NCBI GenBank assembly: GCA_964023275.1 | Contig: OZ029921.1 | Coordinates: forward strand, 14,983,306-15,047,305 | Source: Norana najaformis | Taxonomy: Eukaryota; Annelida; Clitellata; Crassiclitellata; Hormogastridae | Direction of reading: 5' to 3' | DNA: 64,000 bases | Shown: positions 36,701 through 46,010 of the stretch, in pieces | How positions within the stretch are numbered: the first letter of the stretch is position 1 | Layout: each line of letters begins with the position of its first letter | Notes under the pieces: generated by a model | What the model was told of the DNA's origin: nothing | Seen by the model: the letters and a program-made list of their open reading frames with translations, nothing else | Databases searched by the model: none | Program-made: the position numbers and the translations under genes

Positions 36701-38932
36701 GCTGTCATTGGGACAGTGTATGTAATTCGGGGCGGAGAGCTGTCACACACCCTTTGTCGATTGGCAACCACGAGAGCACCTGAGGGGGCAGGTGCAAGTA
36801 GCCCGGTTCGAAATGGAGTGATATGCAGCCGCCTATACAGCAAGTTGTTGGCTCAGAGTGGGCCACCCTGTTGCGGGCAGGGTGAAATCCTGAAACCCCA
36901 ACCCCAGGAGCAGAGGGAGAGGATAGATAGATAGATTCCACCATGGGTTCAACGCCCGTAGGTGCCGGTACTGATCTCCGGTTTCAATGCCATCAGTCCT
37001 TAGGTGGCCACTAGTGACCATACATCGGCGGTAGATGGCAAGTCTTACCCGCCGAACCCAAGGTTATCTACGCAGTGAAACTGCTACTCATTTTACTACT
37101 GCCCTCTGGCGAGTAGCGGCTGAGTCGACCTTTATGGGGCAAGCGGGATTCGATCCCGCTTCCTTCCGCTCTTCGTGCCAGCGTGTTACCAATCGGCCAC
37201 CGATCCGCCCCAGAGGGAGAGGGCACAACAGCATTCTTTGAATTTGTGATGGAAACTGTTTCGATACACTCAATGGACAAGTGCTTACTCAGGACAAGTC
37301 CCTTGTGGACAGTCGCCTTGCACAAGTCCAACTCTGGCCACTCGTGTAACAGGGAGATGCCTTACCTGTGTCATGCCTGAATATCAGTGAAGAAATTCAA
37401 AGGTACAAGGGTAATGGCCTGGAATGACTAGTACTCTCTTAAGGTAGTTGGCAGAATATGTTTCTGCACTGTCTCATGAATGCAACCAACGATAGCAAGA
37501 AACTCTCGAGTTTATAATTACTTCCAGAATCATCTTCCATACAGTTGTTGTAGACCCAGAATACATCAGGGTTTTGTTTTTCTCTCTGGAGCCAGCATAT
37601 TCAATGAACTCCATGTTCTGCAACCCATGGGGACCTATTAGCCTCGTGCTGTTGTAAAGGGACTCGACCATATTGTGTTTTCATTAGCGTGACCTGCTGG
37701 AACAGTTTTCATTGAAAATACAGCTGTTCTCTTATAAACAGCTTACGAATCAAATGCAGCGTACTTTAAAATGCATCTTTGATCTGTCTCATGTTCATAT
37801 TTCAGGACTTGTGAATGGTTCTTAATAAGTGGTACATGCAATATAATGTCATATGAAATATTGGGATCCAACTCTGATAGGCAGAGGTTCTAAGCCTGAT
37901 GAGATATATGTACTCCTAACAGCAAGGTACATGGTGGCAGATAGCACAATGTACGTGTGTTTCACCTCTGCATGAATCACAGTGCATCACGTGAAATTGA
38001 CAGCTTGCTGTCAAGTCATGTGACATGTAAGGAAATGTTACGTGCTCTGTTAGATTGCTGTTGTCGTGTTTGTGCATGCTTTAACCCATGACCATGCATC
38101 TGAGAACTAATACTGTTAGAGGCACATAATGAATCCGTTATTACTTTACCTTATCTTACCTTATCACACCCTACCTCATAATTAAAAGTCTGATTCTTTG
38201 ATGAATAGTTTTTGTGTATGTTGCAACTGACCATACCTCGTGATTTGAGGTTCGTAAGCTACTGAAAGGTGTTTTAAATTGTAGAATGGCAGGGTAAATA
38301 GCTGACTTGCTTTTTCTGGCAGGTACTAAGTCCTGATGACCAGACTGCGCTGGTGCAAAACATTGCTTGTCACTTGAGGAATGCTCAGGAATTCATCCAG
38401 AAACGAGCAGTTCGTAATTTCAGTCAGGTTGATCCAGAATATGGAAGCCGCATCCAACAACTCCTGGATCAGTACAAGAAGGAAAACAAGGTCATTTCTC
38501 GTAGATATAAGATCTGCACGATCTAATCCTTTGGTAATACTTATCTGATGCTCATTATTTTAAATGTACTTTGACATTTGAGACCAAACTTGTTCATAAG
38601 AATATTTCTTATTTTCTTTGCTGAAAGTCTTATTGTCAAAGAGTGAGCATTTGTAAATGGTAAGGGATTTGTCAGTAATTTTGTACCTTGTTGAAACTGT
38701 AAGTGTTCTGCTGAATTTTTAAAATTAAATGGCTCACTATTTTACTTTTGGGTTCAGATGAAATCTGAAGTATAAAGACTGAGTTTTAACCCAGTGTTTC
38801 CATTACAGCTGTGAATTTATTATTCCTTCTATGAATATTTTTCTTTGCTGATAAAGTTATTACTGTTTGCAATTATTTTTGTGTATTAGAAGTGGTTTTC
38901 AAAATTTTTATTTGCAGGCAGCCAACCTTTAG
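24649..38932 (+). CDS. CAT: Catalase, complete twelve-exon gene
   Basis: The protein breaks down hydrogen peroxide to water and oxygen, normally inside peroxisomes. Twelve exons (24649-24705, 27910-28081, 28612-28722, 29139-29269, 30004-30054, 30390-30569, 31123-31314, 32731-32883, 34115-34253, 35788-35939, 38323-38490, 38918-38932) join in frame to 506 codons, close to the roughly 527 residues of vertebrate catalase. Catalytic His72 lies in RVVHAKGAG, Asn145 in [12 protein letters not shown], and the haem-ligand Tyr355 in [11 protein letters not shown]. The protein ends AANL, a catalase-type variant peroxisomal signal comparable to the vertebrate KANL. The start [11 protein letters not shown] has a favourable context (A at -3, G at +4); an in-frame upstream ATG at 24538 is weaker. 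All introns are GT-AG except one, which appears to be GC-AG. The gene body is CpG-poor and carries several LINE fragments. Confidence 0.95.
24795..24855 (+). repeat. tRNA-derived SINE, 3' end only
   Basis: TCATTGCAAAATTAGCAGGA, TCGAGGCCATGGGGTCGCTG and a final CTACATTTACA match the SINE tail. Confidence 0.6.
25080..25640 (-). mobile_element. L2-like LINE endonuclease fragment in catalase intron 1
   Basis: On the minus strand [17 protein letters not shown] leads to [10 protein letters not shown] (25376-25345) and then YLSDHTAIF (near 25190-25160). These are the GDFN and SDH motifs of apurinic-type LINE endonucleases. The frame is interrupted. Confidence 0.65.
26945..27110 (-). repeat. tRNA-like SINE head in catalase intron 1
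   Basis: The minus strand reads GGTAGCTGACTGGGTGGAGC, GCTCAGCTTGTAGC and then GGTTTGAGCCTC, an A-box and B-box arrangement typical of tRNA-derived SINEs. This family differs from the one at 12598. Confidence 0.45.
27185..27720 (-). mobile_element. L2-like LINE 3' fragment in catalase intron 1
   Basis: Across frames the minus strand gives [15 protein letters not shown] and [20 protein letters not shown], the C-terminal part of L2-type ORF2. It is close to the copy at 34890-35470. Badly decayed. Confidence 0.55.
27910..28081 (+). CDS. CAT: Catalase exon 2 (catalytic His)
   Basis: It encodes [29 protein letters not shown] and [20 protein letters not shown]. The distal catalytic His is in the last of these. 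It ends in phase 1 at GCAG|GTTGGC. Confidence 0.95.
28612..28722 (+). CDS. CAT: Catalase exon 3
   Basis: It encodes [20 protein letters not shown] and [17 protein letters not shown]. Gly-Ala-His-Gly-Glu replaces the usual Gly-Ala-Phe-Gly-Tyr just after the active-site loop. Confidence 0.95.
29139..29269 (+). CDS. CAT: Catalase exon 4 (catalytic Asn)
   Basis: It encodes [20 protein letters not shown] and [20 protein letters not shown], with the active-site Asn in GNNTP. The donor is CTT|GTAAGC. Confidence 0.95.
29526..29571. repeat. (GATGAT)n microsatellite
   Basis: Imperfect GAT trinucleotide run in a catalase intron. Confidence 0.8.
30004..30054 (+). CDS. CAT: Catalase exon 5 (17 codons)
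   Basis: A 51-bp exon encoding [17 protein letters not shown] between TTTTAG and AAG|GTAGGC. It matches the conserved FPSFIHSQKRNPQTHLKD segment. Confidence 0.93.
30390..30569 (+). CDS. CAT: Catalase exon 6, followed by a GC donor
   Basis: It encodes [40 protein letters not shown] and [20 protein letters not shown]. Homology requires the exon to stop at CACAAG, where the intron begins GCATGC, not GT. Confidence 0.93.
31123..31314 (+). CDS. CAT: Catalase exon 7
   Basis: It encodes [40 protein letters not shown] and [20 protein letters not shown], then DLTK. The acceptor is TTTAAG and the donor AAG|GTAACT. Confidence 0.95.
32095..32600 (+). mobile_element. L2/CR1-like LINE 3' end in catalase intron 7
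   Basis: The + strand reads [29 protein letters not shown] and then, after a stop, [20 protein letters not shown], followed by [20 protein letters not shown] and [16 protein letters not shown]. This is the standard C-terminus of L2-type ORF2. It is sense to catalase, unlike the other intronic copies. Confidence 0.8.
32731..32883 (+). CDS. CAT: Catalase exon 8
   Basis: It encodes [40 protein letters not shown] and [11 protein letters not shown]. Splice sites are TTGCTAG and CTG|GTAGGT. Confidence 0.95.
33154..33844. mobile_element. 691-bp element with about 90-bp inverted ends in catalase intron 8
   Basis: The left end (AGGACAATAACCCCCCCGGA and following, to about 33235) is the imperfect reverse complement of the right end (33765-33844, ending GGGGGGGGTTATTGTCCT). 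Each end is itself built of three or four copies of a GGACAATAACCCCC-like unit. Between them, 33254-33500 holds at least three tandem copies of a 69-70-bp unit beginning AGAGTAGACATGAAAGA. No coding frame is present, and the target duplication is unclear (TAAC-like flanks). It looks like a non-autonomous DNA element or foldback; the family is unknown. Confidence 0.7.
34115..34253 (+). CDS. CAT: Catalase exon 9 (haem-ligand Tyr)
   Basis: It encodes [40 protein letters not shown] and CVTDNQ. Tyr in SYPDTHRHR is the proximal haem ligand. It ends in phase 1 at CAGG|GTTAGT. Confidence 0.95.
34890..35470 (-). mobile_element. L2-like LINE 3' end in catalase intron 9
   Basis: The minus strand reads [33 protein letters not shown] and further ORF2 C-terminal sequence (35434-35180). 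Towards 34890 comes a 3' tail with GAGAGCGCCTTTTAAG. Antisense to catalase. Confidence 0.7.
35788..35939 (+). CDS. CAT: Catalase exon 10
   Basis: It encodes [40 protein letters not shown] and [11 protein letters not shown], matching the PNYYPNSF and RFNTANDDNVTQV segments of catalase. Confidence 0.94.
36110..36635. other. Catalase intron 10, first part
   Basis: It contains low-copy-looking sequence with partial repeats; no family could be named. Confidence 0.3.
36636..37135 (-). repeat. Probable SINE body and associated repeats
   Basis: This lies immediately 3', on the minus strand, of the tRNA-like head at 37136-37211, and includes a short (ATAG)n run near 36925. It contains a second B-box-like GGTTCGAAATGG near 36813 on the + strand, so two tRNA-derived elements may be nested here. 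Confidence 0.4.
37136..37211 (-). repeat. tRNA-like SINE head, 76 nt
   Basis: The reverse complement begins GGGGCGG and ends TTGCCCC, closing a seven-pair acceptor stem with two G-T pairs. GGCCGATTGGTAACACGC fits the D-arm and A box. A perfect five-pair T stem (GCGGG/CCCGC) encloses a TCGAA-type loop. The anticodon arm is imperfect and the base before the anticodon is C where U is nearly invariant, so I read it as a SINE promoter head, not a working tRNA gene. Confidence 0.6.
37212..38322. other. Catalase intron 10, last part
   Basis: No conserved exon or identifiable transposon is visible. Short TTACC runs occur near 38145-38175. Confidence 0.3.
38323..38490 (+). CDS. CAT: Catalase exon 11
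   Basis: It encodes [40 protein letters not shown] and [16 protein letters not shown]. The donor AAG|GTCATT is weak. Without splicing the frame continues [11 protein letters not shown] to a TAA at 38524-38526 and would lack the peroxisomal ending. Confidence 0.93.
38918..38932 (+). CDS. CAT: Catalase exon 12: four residues and stop, peroxisomal signal
   Basis: After ATTTGCAG the exon reads GCA GCC AAC CTT TAG, giving Ala-Ala-Asn-Leu-stop. Animal catalases end in -ANL variants (vertebrates KANL), so this tiny coding piece supplies the peroxisomal targeting signal. Recognised by its frame-matched join to exon 11. Confidence 0.85.
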   Translation, partial: AANL

Positions 38933-39328
38933 ATGTGGAATGAATGAAGGCAATTGAACATCTTAATGACATGAAGAATTTTAATTTACCTACAATTCTT
39001 TTTGATACCTGCAAGTTGCCCAATGGCTTGGCAGAAACTGCCACTGAATCAAGAAATAAGCCAAATTATAAAATGCATCCTAAAAATATAAGAATATCTT
39101 TAAAGATTGTTTAATATCGTATAATAAGAATGGTACTGATAACGATACAATTGAAATTATTATTATTATAGGACAATACATAATTTGTCTGTTCTCTCAA
39201 GAGCATTCCTGTGAATGGTGTAATTTGCAACTTTGCGGTTCTACTGTATATTTTCAGTATCAGTAATGATGATGATGATGATGGACGTTGATGAAATTAA
39301 AATGCATAGTAATAAGAGAATAATCATT

Positions 39329-39669
39329 TAGTTTATTAAACTAACAATAATACATTTATTATGCTGCCCAGTTAAATTGCTTGTAAACTGTAGTTAAGTT
39401 TCACTGGTTAGAAAGTGATTTGTCAGTATTATATGGCTCATTGAGTAATAAAGGTTATATGTGCTGTTCAGTTAAATTGCTTGTAAACCGTAGGTAAGTT
39501 TCACTTGTTCAAGAACCGATTTGTCAGTATTCTATGACTTTCACTGAATAATAATTTAGTTTATTGAACTAAACTGTTCACGGTTATATGCACTGTTCGG
39601 TTAAATTGCTTGTAAACAGTAGTTAAGTTTCACTTGTTTAAGAAGTAACTTGTCAGTATGAAATGACTT
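39329..39669. repeat. Three imperfect tandem copies, 100-129 bp
   Basis: GTTAAATTGCTTGTAAAC recurs at about 39371, 39471 and 39600, each followed by GTAGTTAAGTTTCACT-like sequence and TTGTCAGTAT. It lies just downstream of the catalase stop and may be in the 3' untranslated region. Confidence 0.8.
39447..39452 (+). terminator. Candidate polyadenylation signal for catalase
   Basis: AATAAA about 515 bp after the catalase stop, inside the tandem repeat. Only the hexamer supports it. Confidence 0.3.
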
Positions 39670-39869
39670 CCATTGTTGCAAGTTCTCTGCTGATTTGAAG
39701 TCAGACTGTTCCATATTCACTGTGAAACATTGTGATTGGATAATTAAATGATACCAGTTATTTACCTTGGTATTGATAATATAAGCATGTAACTGGACAC
39801 CTAAAGTTACAGCATCAAGTTTAGATTATACACCAAACACAGCAGGTGAAGGTGTCAATCATGCAGCTC

Positions 39870-40380
39870 TGGTGAAAAGGCTGAGTACGCCATCATCACT
39901 CTTACCCATGCCTTTGTGGCAGTCACACCAGAAACGCAGCGCGTGGAGCAGAGAAGGGCCGAAGTTTTTCACAGAGTTGAGAAGCAGAATAACAGATGCA
40001 ACCCATTATCCACTAGAAACCTGTTATCATTTTCAGAGGATTTTGTTGACTATCCAACAAGGAAACGTTATCTGCGTTTCCAGGAGTTTACCATCAGTCA
40101 AGTCATCTGATTGTCTTTCTGTGGTTGTGCCAAACACTGTAACTGTTCTTGGTGGATGAGGCTTTCAGTTGATGGACCTAAATTTTGGAACTCTCTTCCT
40201 GCATCTGTTCACTCTGCTCAGTTGGGTATCATTTCGACCTCAACTCAAGACTTATCTTTTCAGCTGGTTTTTCCACCGTAGGCTGCCTCTGTTTCATCAG
40301 ACTTACGTTCTGGATATTGACTTGACTGCGGCTTGTTTTGATGCCTTGTGCATTAGACAGCGGCGCTATAGATAAAGATA
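39870..40380 (+). mobile_element. LINE 3' end (L2/CR1-like)
   Basis: SVDGPKFWNSLPASVHSAQL and then FRPQLKTYLFSWFFHRRLPL (40155-40285) match the last part of L2/CR1 ORF2. The 3' end GCATTAGACAGCGGCGCTAT is followed by an ATA-rich tail. The upstream open stretch from 39870 probably belongs to it, but I could not match it. Confidence 0.65.
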
Positions 40381-40599
40381 ATAATAATACTATTACTATT
40401 ATTGCCTTGCCCGATGTGAGTGTAATCCCTCAGGAACAAAAACTTATGCTAGGAGCTGTTAACGGGTATCTGGAAAATCAGGCCTGGAAAATCAGAAAAT
40501 AATCATTATAATTTTATAAATCCAGAGTTATAATACCTATACACTGAGAAACTAATAATAATAATAATTATACGTGCATTAGACACCGGCTCTATCACT

Positions 40600-40853
40600 G
40601 GCCTAGTTAGCTACATCGGTAAATGCGTACGCCAAGGAGCTTCTGTGCGCCAGGATCCCGGTTCGCGTTCCTATCGTACCTTATTTCAGCGATTTAAATC
40701 TGGCTAGTACGGTCCGTGCACCAGGACTTTAAATAGTGTGGCACCAATTCGGACGGACAGCGGTGGTGAAGGAGCTCACCCAATAAATTCATTGCAAAAT
40801 GAACAGGGTCGAGGCTATAAGGTCGCGATATAAAATCTATACATTTACATTTA
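40600..40853 (+). repeat. tRNA-derived SINE, copy C
   Basis: It has GCCTAGTTAGCTACATCGGT, a B-box-like CCCGGTTCGCGTTCC, GTACGGTCCGTGCACCAGGA, GCGGTGGTGAAGGAGCTCAC and a tail ending ACATTTACATTTA. A LINE-like 3' terminus (GTGCATTAGACACCGGC) lies directly upstream. Confidence 0.75.
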
Positions 40854-40859
40854 CCCTGC

Positions 40860-41429
40860 TGGAATAAGAACTGCGACGACGCCATATACACGAGAATTAC
40901 ACTATAGAACAAGATGGGCAAACCCTAAAATCTAGGCGACCTCGTTAATTATAAATTGTGTAAAACGCCTAGGTCAAACGATTCATCGCGGAAGGGCGAG
41001 GGGGTTGAGAAGACTACTGCGAAACTCTACGAAGGAACAAAACTGGGACTACATGGCACGTGGTTAGACGGATGAATGGAACGGGAATGGAACGGGTTCG
41101 CAGAAGCCCATCCCAACCCTCGAAAAATAAGGGGCAAAAGCCGAAATCGACGAGGATAAGGCCAACCTGAAAGCCAAGACTTACGCCGAGACCAGCAGAA
41201 CGGCGAACTACAAGTCTACAACAGTTTCTGGAATTCCTGGAATCCAGACCAAACCACGAGGAGGAGGTAACGGCATGGATGACGAGATAGTTGTTAAATA
41301 ATGGTCATTTCTAACACACCGCTGACAAATTCAGCGCTCACAAGCCAACGCAAAAACGAGGGTGGGTTTTAAGCCACCGCTGACAATTCACAGCCAAAAC
41401 GAAGGTCACTTTAACTTTAAATTATATTA
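40860..41429. other. Stretch between SINE and satellite, nothing recognised
   Basis: CpG-rich sequence with no gene. CTGACAAATTCAGCGCTCAC and CTGACAATTCACAGCC near 41320-41395 are a short duplicated motif. Confidence 0.35.
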
Positions 41430-44112
41430 TATAATTGAATTTGTGTGACGTTTTCTTGAAACACAATCACATTAATAATCGCCAATGAGTGACTTTTCTT
41501 TTAGCACAACCAAATTGATAATCGCCATTGTGTAACGTTTTCATAGACACAAAAATTAATAATCGCTGCTATGTGACGTTTTGTTTAAACACAATAAAAT
41601 TAATAGCCATTGTGTGACGTTTTCTTTAAATACAATCAAATTAATAATCGTCGTTGAGTGACGTCTTTTAAAAACATATTCAAATTAATAATCGACATTG
41701 TGTGACTTCTTTTAGCACAACCAAATTTCTAATCGCCATTGTGTGACTTTTAGCACAACCAAATTGATAATCGCCATTGTGTGACTTCTTTTATCACAAC
41801 CAAATTGATAATCGCCATTGTGTGACTTTTCTTTTAGCACAACCAAATTTCTAATCGCCGTTGTGTGACTTTTCTTTTATCACAACCAAATTTCTAATCG
41901 CCATTGTGTGACTTTTCTTTTATCACAACCAAATTGATAATCGACATTGTGTGACTTTTTTTTTATCACAACCGAATTTCTAATCGCCATTGTGTGACTT
42001 TTCTTTTATCACAACCAAATTGATAATCGACATTGTGTGACTTTTCTTTTAGCACAACCAAATTTCTAATCGCCATTGTGTGACTTTTCTTTTATCACAA
42101 CCAAATTTCTAATCGCCGTTGTGTGACTTTTCTTTTATCACAACCAAATTTCTAATCGCCATTGTGTGGCTTTTCTTTTATCACAACCAAATTTCTAATC
42201 GACATTGTGTGACTTTTCTTTTATCACAACCAAATTTCTAATCGCCATTGTGTGGCTTTTCTTTTATCACAACCAAATTGATAATCGACATTGTGTGACT
42301 TTTCTTTTAGCGCAACCAAATTTCTAATCGCCATTGTGTGACTTTTCTTTTATCACAACCAAATTGCTAATCGCCATTGTGTGACTTTTCTTTTAGCGCA
42401 ACCAAATTGCTAATCGCCATTGTGTGACTTTTCTTTTAGCACAACCAAATTGCTAATCGCCGTTGTGTGACTTTTCTTTTAGCACAACCAAATTTCTAAT
42501 CGCCATTGTGTGACTTTTCTTTTAGCACAACCAAATTGCTAATCGACATTGTGTGACTTTTCTTTTATCACAACCAAATTTCTAATCGCCATTGTGTGGC
42601 TTTTCTTTTATCACAACCAAATTGATAATCGACATTGTGTGACTTTTCTTTTATCACAACCAAATTTCTAATCGCCATTGTGTGACTTTTCTTTTATCAC
42701 AACCAAATTGATAATCGACATTGTGTGACTTTTCTTTTAGCGCAACCAAATTTCTAATCGCCATTGTGTGACTTTTCTTTTATCACAACCAAATTGCTAA
42801 TCGCCATTGTGTGACTTTTCTTTTAGCACAACCAAATTGCTAATCGCCATTGTGTGACTTTTCTTTTAGCACAACCAAATTTCTAATCGCCATTGTGTGA
42901 CTTTTCTTTTAGCACAACCAAATTTCTAATCGCCGTTGTGTGACTTTTCTTTTATCACAACCAAATTTCTAATCGCCATTGTGTGACTTTTCTTTTATCA
43001 CAACCAAATTGATAATCGACATTGTGTGACTTTTCTTTTATCACAACCAAATTTCTAATCGCCATTGTGTGACTTTTCTTTTATCACAACCAAATTGATA
43101 ATCGACATTGTGTGACTTTTCTTTTAGCGCAACCAAATTTCTAATCGCCATTGTGTGACTTTTCTTTTAGCACAACCAAATTGCTAATCGCCATTGTGTG
43201 ACTTTTCTTTTATCACAACCAAATTGCTAATCGCCATTGTGTGGCTTTTCTTTTATCACAACCAAATTGATAATCGACATTGTGTGACTTTTCTTTTATC
43301 ACAACCAAATTGCTAATCGCCATTGTGTGGCTTTTCTTTTATCACAACCAAATTGATAATCGACATTGTGTGACTTTTCTTTTAGCACAACCAAATTGCT
43401 AATCGCCATTGTGTGACTTTTCTTTTAGCACAACCAAATTGCTAATCGCCATTGTGTGACTTTTCTTTTAGCACAACCAAATTGCTAATCGACATTGTGT
43501 GACTTTTCTTTTATCACAACCAAATTTCTAATCGCCATTGTGTGACTTTTCTTTTATCACAACCAAATTGCTAATCGCCATTGTGTGACTTTTCTTTTAG
43601 CACAACCAAATTGCTAATCGCCATTGTGTGACTTTTCTTTTAGCACAACCAAATTGCTAATCGCCATTGTGTGACTTTTATTTTAGCACAACCAAATTGA
43701 TTATCGCCATTGTGTGACTTCTTTTAGCACAACCAAATTTCTAATCGCCATTGTGTGACTTTTCTTTTAGCACAACCAAATTGCTAATCGCCATTGTGTG
43801 ACTTTTCTTTTAGCACAACCAAATTGATAATCGCCATTGTGTGACGTTTTCGTAGACACAAAAAATAATATCGCTATTGTGTGACGTTTTCTTAGAGACC
43901 CAGACAAAAATTAATAATCGCCACCGTGTGACGTTTTGTTTAAACACAATAAAATTCATCGAATTTGTTACGTTTTCTTTAAATGCAATCAAATTAATAA
44001 CCGTCATTGAGTGACATCTTTCGTAAACATATTCAAATTAATAATAGCCATTGTGTGACGTTTTCCTTAACTGAACACATTCAAATTTATAATCGTCATT
44101 GTGTGCTGTTTT
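41430..44112. repeat. Satellite array, 43-bp monomer, about 50 homogenised copies plus diverged edges
   Basis: The core (about 41690-43845) repeats every 43 bp with the form TGTGTGACTTTTCTTTTA, then GCACAACC or TCACAACC, AAATT, three variable bases, and TAATCG[C/A]CAT. Monomers vary at few fixed positions, and some variants recur at multiples of 43 (a TAGCGCAACC variant at about 42311, 42741 and 43128: 430 and 387 bp apart). The edges carry older 41-50-bp forms with TGTGTGACGTTTTCTTTAAA and CACAATCAAATTAATAATCG. Each monomer has TTGTG and CACAA facing each other. Confidence 0.95.
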
Positions 44113-44114
44113 TT

Positions 44115-45790
44115 GACTCCTGATGACACCCATCACGGCTTTGCTCGTCAGATAGACGACATTTTCTCCGACATCCTGGCCTAGTTGGCTCCGTTCAGGA
44201 AACTTGCGAATTGCCCAAACAGGATGATCAATCGCTGGCTATCTCCTGAAGCTGCAGCTGAAAAACGACTTCGTAGACGCTTAGAAAGGCGATGGAAGGC
44301 TACCGATGATGAATTAGTTCGCCGCCGAAAAAGGAAGGTCTTGCTCCAGATGATCCTTCCAACTATAGGCCAATCTCAAACTTACACTGTCAAAAATTTT
44401 GGAACGTGTCTTTCTGGCTCGTCTATTGCCGCATGTCAGTAGCTCCTGTAATTTTAACAATCACCAGTCGGCTTACCGTGGGCATCACTCGACTGAAACG
44501 GCCTAACTGAAGATCCCTGATGATGGCTACACCTCTTCCGGACGACAACAACCCACCCTACTTATCGCGTGGATCTCTCCCCTGCCTTTTGTTACGATCG
44601 ACAAAACAACACTCATCGCTTGGCTGCAGAGGACATTCGGCATCAGAGGTCTTGCGCTGAACTGGATCTGCAGCTACCTGCTGGACCGGTCACAACATGT
44701 CAGTACTGGACCATCAAGGTCGCAGTCGTCTACAAGCGACTACGGTGTCCCACAAGGATGGGTCCCAGCCCGATTCTTTTTAAGGTGTGTGTGGCTCCAG
44801 TCGCCGGCGTCATTTCAGTACACGGCATCAGTCACCACCAGTATGCCGGTGACTTCCAACTATACATAGCGCTTGATCACATTGACTCCGATACCAGCAA
44901 CCTAACACGATGTACTGGAGCACTACGCTGTTGGTTTCTAACTAATGCACTGTGTCTGAATGCACAGAAGTCTGAACTCATTGTACTTGGCATTATTCAT
45001 CAATAAAATCGATTGTGGATCTAAAAACAGTCAACATTGCAGGTGCGGACATCTCATTATCAGGAACATTTAGGAATCTCGGAGTGACACTCGACTCTAA
45101 ACTAACATTCAACCAGCATGTCACCGCTGTCTGCAAAGCATCGTATTTCCTTTAAAAGCCATGCGTCATATTCGATCGTGCTTGCCACCGGAACTCGTGA
45201 AGACAGTCGCTTATATTGTGGTCAGGGCAAAACTTGACAACTGTAGGCTCCATGATTCCTTGTTGTACGGCACTACAAAGTCCGACATTCTCAAACTGCA
45301 ACGCGTCCAGAACTCGTTAGCGCGACTAGTGACAGGAACCCGCAGGTTTGATCATGTCACCCCTATACTCGCAAAGCTACGCTGGCTGCCTGCAAGTTCC
45401 AGAATCACTTACAAGATAGCTGTCCTTACACGTAAGACTCTCAACCAATCAACCTGCTTATCTGTCATCGGCCTTGCAACGCTATCAGCCATTCAGATCT
45501 CTGCGTTCGGCTACACAAAACCATTTGTCTCTGACATCCGAGGCCGTCGATCTGAATTCTCCAGATAGGGAATCAGCAGTTCTGCACCAGTCATCTGGAA
45601 CAGTCTCCTGTTCACATTACTTACTACAAAATCTCGTTAGACTTATTCGTAAAGCGGCTTAAGACCTACTTGTAGGCCTACCGTCTTGCTTTTGTTGTCT
45701 GACCGTTGTGACCCACCCAGGTCTGCGATTCCTCGCTCAGCCGATGGACACATGGTGTGTTAATAAATCTATTACTTACTTGTTTACTGC
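44115..45790 (+). mobile_element. CR1/L2-like LINE, 5'-truncated, in satellite domain
   Basis: Fragments of ORF2 occur in order over several frames: LRRRLERRWKATDDELVRRR near 44270, NYRPISNLH-like sequence near 44360, the RT active-site region HHQYAGDFQLYIAL at about 44833-44875 (YAGD in place of YADD), FRNLGVTLDSKLTFNQHVTA near 45070, and RYQPFRSLRSATQNHLSLTS near 45480. The 3' end is an ATAAATCTATTACTTACTTG tail. Many stops make it a pseudogene. Diverged satellite monomers lie on both sides. Confidence 0.8.
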
Positions 45791-45819
45791 TTCCTAGACA
45801 AAATTAATACACCACACAG

Positions 45820-46010
45820 TTTAAAAATCTCCATTGTGTGACGTTTTCCTACGCACAAAAATTAATAATCGCGATTGTGTGATGTTTCCCTAGACACAAA
45901 ATTAATAATCGCCATTGTGTGACGTTCGCTTTAAACACAATCAAATTAAATAACCGCCATTATGTGACGTTTTGTGTGAACACAATCAAATTAATAATCG
46001 CCATTGTGTA
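45820..46010. repeat. Diverged satellite monomers
   Basis: About four monomers of the TTAATAATCGCCATTGTGTG and ACGTTTTCC type between two LINE fragments. Confidence 0.85.

Noticed and set aside
37136-37211. Functional tRNA-Arg gene
   Set aside because: C at position 33, mismatch in the anticodon stem and SINE-like surroundings.
43810-44007. 65-codon minus-strand frame with repeated phrases
   Set aside because: Reads across satellite monomers; the repetition comes from the satellite.
41430-44112. CRISPR-like array
   Set aside because: The spacing sequence is not unique between repeats; every 43-bp unit is wholly repeated, and the DNA is eukaryotic.
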